Under the pieces are notes generated by a model that saw only the letters and a list, made by a program, of their open reading frames with translations, searched no databases and was not told the origin of the DNA. A stretch of DNA of 7,207 nucleotides from positions 1,031 through 8,237 of the forward strand of contig CAJUFQ010000058.1 in the NCBI GenBank assembly GCA_910585625.1, given 5' to 3'. The position numbers and the translations under genes are program-made. Below are positions 5,937 to 7,207 of the stretch, piece after piece. The DNA comes from an uncultured Lachnospiraceae bacterium. Lineage in GTDB: Bacteria; Bacillota; Clostridia; Lachnospirales; Lachnospiraceae. Position 1 is the first letter of the stretch, and every line of letters begins with the position of its first letter.

Positions 5937-6074
5937 TTACCAGCTTGCAGGCGAGCATCCTGTGCGCTTTCCTGCACTCACCTTACCAGCTCGCAAGCGA
6001 GCGTCCGGCGCGCTCTCCTGCGCTCACCTTACCAGCTCGCAAGCGAGCGTCGGGTGCGCTCTCCTGCACACACC
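5937..6074. repeat. 46-base tandem repeat, three copies, in the rpsN-rpsH spacer
   Basis: Three head-to-tail units of exactly 46 bases lie at 6029-6074 (C), 5983-6028 (B) and 5937-5982 (A). B and C are nearly identical; A is the most diverged. Each unit ends (minus strand) in GAGCTGGTAA or AAGCTGGTAA, copying the last codons and stop of rpsN (6075-6085). The array thus looks like an expansion anchored at that stop codon. Each unit holds two inverted repeats: GTG-bulge-YGC pairing with GCGCRC around AGGAGA or AGGAAA, and GCTCG-CTTG-CGAGC (one mismatch in unit A). There are no spacers between units and no cas genes, so it is not a CRISPR array. Confidence 0.95.
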
Positions 6075-6260
6075 TTACCAGCTCGCTTTTCTGACACCGG
6101 GAATCTGGCCCTTGTAAGCCAGCTCGCGGAAACAGATTCTGCAGATACCGTACTTCCTCAAGTAAGCGTGGGGACGGCCGCAGATCCTGCAGCGGGAATA
6201 CGCCTGCGTCGAAAATCTGGGCTTGCGCTGCTGCTTTATTTTCAGTGATGTCTTAGCCAT
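6075..6260 (-). CDS. rpsZ: 30S ribosomal protein S14, zinc-binding (type Z)
   Basis: Small-subunit head protein of 61 residues. This is the short C+ form with a zinc ribbon: C24 and C27 (CRIC), C40 and C43 (CRIC again), within YSRCRICGRPHAYLRKYGIC. It ends GVRKASW, the normal family end. The short type is usual in Firmicutes and differs from the 89-101-residue zinc-free form. The start is ATG at 6258-6260 with AAGGAGG at 6270-6276, 9 bases upstream. That Shine-Dalgarno overlaps the rplE stop (TAAGGAGG), so translation is probably coupled to rplE. Its final codons and TAA recur three times in the array that follows. Often annotated rpsN or rpsN type Z. Confidence 0.97.
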   Translation of the reverse strand: MAKTSLKIKQQRKPRFSTQAYSRCRICGRPHAYLRKYGICRICFRELAYKGQIPGVRKASW

Positions 6261-6274
6261 TAGAACTTCCCTCC

Positions 6275-6817
6275 TTATTGTTTTGCGAAAGGCATGTTGA
6301 ACAGAGTCAACAGCTCACGGGCCTCTTCGTCGCTTCTGGCAGTGGTCACGAAGATCACGTCCATGCCGCGGGTCTTGTCGATCTTGTCATACTCGATCTC
6401 AGGGAAGATGAACTGCTCTTTGATACCAAGAGCATAATTTCCCCTGCCGTCGAAGGCATTGGGATTGACGCCCCTGAAGTCGCGTACCCGGGGCAGGGCC
6501 AGGTTCACCAGACGATCGAGAAACTCGTACATCTTCTCGCCCCGGAGAGTGGTCTTGCAGCCGATGTTCATGCCCTCGCGAATCTTGAAGTTTGCCACGG
6601 ACTTCTTCGCCTTGGTGAGAACGGCCTTCTGGCCGGTGATGATCTCCATGTCCGAAACGGCGTTCTCCAGAACCTTCGCATTCTCCTTCGCCTCACCGAT
6701 TCCCATATTGATGACGATCTTCTCCAGCTTCGGAACTTCCATAGCGTTCTTGTATCCGAACTTCTTCATCATTGCTTCTACTATTGTATCATAGTAAAAT
6801 TCTTTTAATCTAGCCAC
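6275..6817 (-). CDS. rplE: 50S ribosomal protein L5
   Basis: 5S rRNA-binding protein of the central protuberance, 180 residues. Diagnostic stretches are KFGYKNAMEVPKLEKIVINM, GEAKENAKVL, the ITGQKAVLTKAKKSVANFKI region, GCKTTLRGEKMYEFLDRLVN, and FRGVNPNAFDGRGNYALGI followed by KEQFIFPEI. The start codon is GTG at 6815-6817 (the triplet on the plus strand is CAC), supported by AAGGAG at 6827-6832, 9 bases upstream. No in-frame ATG lies near enough to replace it, since the next is at codon 16 inside the conserved domain. A 41-base spacer separates it from rplX. Its TAA stop overlaps the S14 Shine-Dalgarno. Confidence 0.96.
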   Translation of the reverse strand: MARLKEFYYDTIVEAMMKKFGYKNAMEVPKLEKIVINMGIGEAKENAKVLENAVSDMEIITGQKAVLTKAKKSVANFKIREGMNIGCKTTLRGEKMYEFLDRLVNLALPRVRDFRGVNPNAFDGRGNYALGIKEQFIFPEIEYDKIDKTRGMDVIFVTTARSDEEARELLTLFNMPFAKQ

Positions 6818-6858
6818 TTCTCGTTGCTCCTTCCTAAACTGTGCATTCCACAGCTTGA

Positions 6859-7164
6859 TTAGTCAATTACTTCGCCCGTAGACTTTGCAAAGCGAACCTT
6901 CTTGTCTCCGTCAAACTTGAAGCCTACTCTGGTGGGTTTTCCCTTGAAGACAAGCATTACGTTTGAAATATGAATAGGAGCTTCCTTCCGGATGATGCCG
7001 CCGTTGGGATTCGCCTGAGAAGGCTTCGCATGCTTCGTGATCATGTTGACCCCTTCCACCAGCACCCTTCCCTTCTTGACATCCACGGAAATAACCTTTC
7101 CCTCCGCATTGCGGTCCTTGCCGGCGATCACCTTCACGGTATCGCCCTTTTTAATCTTCATCAT
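6859..7164 (-). CDS. rplX: 50S ribosomal protein L24
   Basis: Assembly-initiating large-subunit protein of 101 residues. The KOW motif is at residues about 5-30 (KKGDTVKVIAGKDRNAEGKV), followed by the VEGVNMITKHAKPSQANPNG and IHISNVMLV motifs. It ends VRFAKSTGEVID, without the CxxC seen in some L24 C-termini. Two adjacent ATGs (7162-7164 and 7159-7161) are possible; the first is taken because AAGGAGG (7177-7183) is nearer, though 12 bases away. That Shine-Dalgarno overlaps the rplN stop, suggesting coupled translation. Confidence 0.95.
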   Translation of the reverse strand: MMKIKKGDTVKVIAGKDRNAEGKVISVDVKKGRVLVEGVNMITKHAKPSQANPNGGIIRKEAPIHISNVMLVFKGKPTRVGFKFDGDKKVRFAKSTGEVID

Positions 7165-7181
7165 GGATATACGGCACCTCC

Positions 7182-7207
7182 TTATAATACTTCCGGAGCC
7201 AGAGACA
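7182..7207 (-). CDS. rplN: 50S ribosomal protein L14, last seven codons
   Basis: Only the extreme 3' end is inside the window. It reads SLAPEVL followed by TAA at 7182-7184, the usual C-terminus of bacterial L14. rplN directly precedes rplX in spc operons, which agrees. The stop overlaps the rplX Shine-Dalgarno as TAAGGAGG. Confidence 0.88.

Noticed and set aside
5921..5977. N-terminal extension of S8 through the repeat
   Set aside because: The extra 19 codons come from array unit A. The AAGGAGG site at 5929-5935 and the conserved MTMSDPIADML N-terminus fix the start at 5920.
5937..6074. CRISPR array
   Set aside because: Units are contiguous with no unique spacers, there are only three, and no cas genes are present.
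5937..6074. Intrinsic terminator after rpsN
   Set aside because: The hairpins are GC-rich but no T-tract follows any of them; instead a Shine-Dalgarno and the rpsH start follow.
6839..6853. Small hairpin CTGTG/CACAG in the rplX-rplE gap
   Set aside because: Only five pairs with a five-base loop and no conserved context; too weak to call.
1..7207. A novel defence, mobile or biosynthetic system
   Set aside because: Every coding stretch is explained by the spc operon and adk-map segment. No transposase, integrase, toxin, nuclease or unknown protein gene is visible; the unexplained content is limited to spacer repeats.

Overview
The window is a core ribosomal-protein locus read entirely on the minus strand. 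In transcription order (high to low coordinates) it carries the tail of rplN, then rplX, rplE, rpsN (zinc type), rpsH, rplF, rplR, rpsE, rpmD, rplO, secY, adk, map and the first 43 codons of a KOW-domain RNA-binding protein. This is the spc operon followed by the adk-map segment that in Firmicutes leads on to infA-rpmJ-rpsM. The gene order, the short four-cysteine S14, the KOW gene after map, the zinc-cysteine LID of adenylate kinase and strong AGGAGG ribosome binding sites all point to a Clostridia genome, most likely a moderately GC-rich member of Lachnospiraceae. The family assignment is inference. The product calls are secure.

Layout: 7207-4493 holds large-subunit and small-subunit protein genes (L14 end, L24, L5, S14, S8, L6, L18). 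4472-3277 holds S5, L30 and L15. L15 overlaps secY by one base (TAATG). A 218-base spacer (1746-1963) follows secY and holds a hairpin and a good sigma-A-like promoter reading into adk. adk and map follow. At the low-coordinate end, 3-131 encodes the start of the KOW protein. Most gene starts were settled by Shine-Dalgarno spacing. Several true starts (rpsH, rplF, rplR, rplO) lie inside longer open frames, and rplE starts with GTG.

The unusual content is in the spacers. Between rpsN and rpsH there are three tandem copies of a 46-base unit, each ending in a copy of the last bases and TAA stop of rpsN. Each unit folds into two small hairpins. A hairpin with related sequence stands alone in the rpsH-rplF spacer. 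Between map and the KOW gene there is a different 72/73-base tandem repeat of about 2.2 copies. It reads like coding sequence, as an acidic 24-residue repeat whose frame would end in an ATGA overlap with the KOW start, but single-base shifts separate that frame from map. These arrays interrupt an otherwise very compact operon and are the main items for follow-up.

Functionally the genes supply ribosome assembly (L24, L5, S14, S8, L6, L18, S5, L30, L15), the membrane protein-export channel (SecY), nucleotide balance (Adk) and N-terminal methionine removal (Map). I see no defence, mobile or biosynthetic system here, and no novel protein-coding system.
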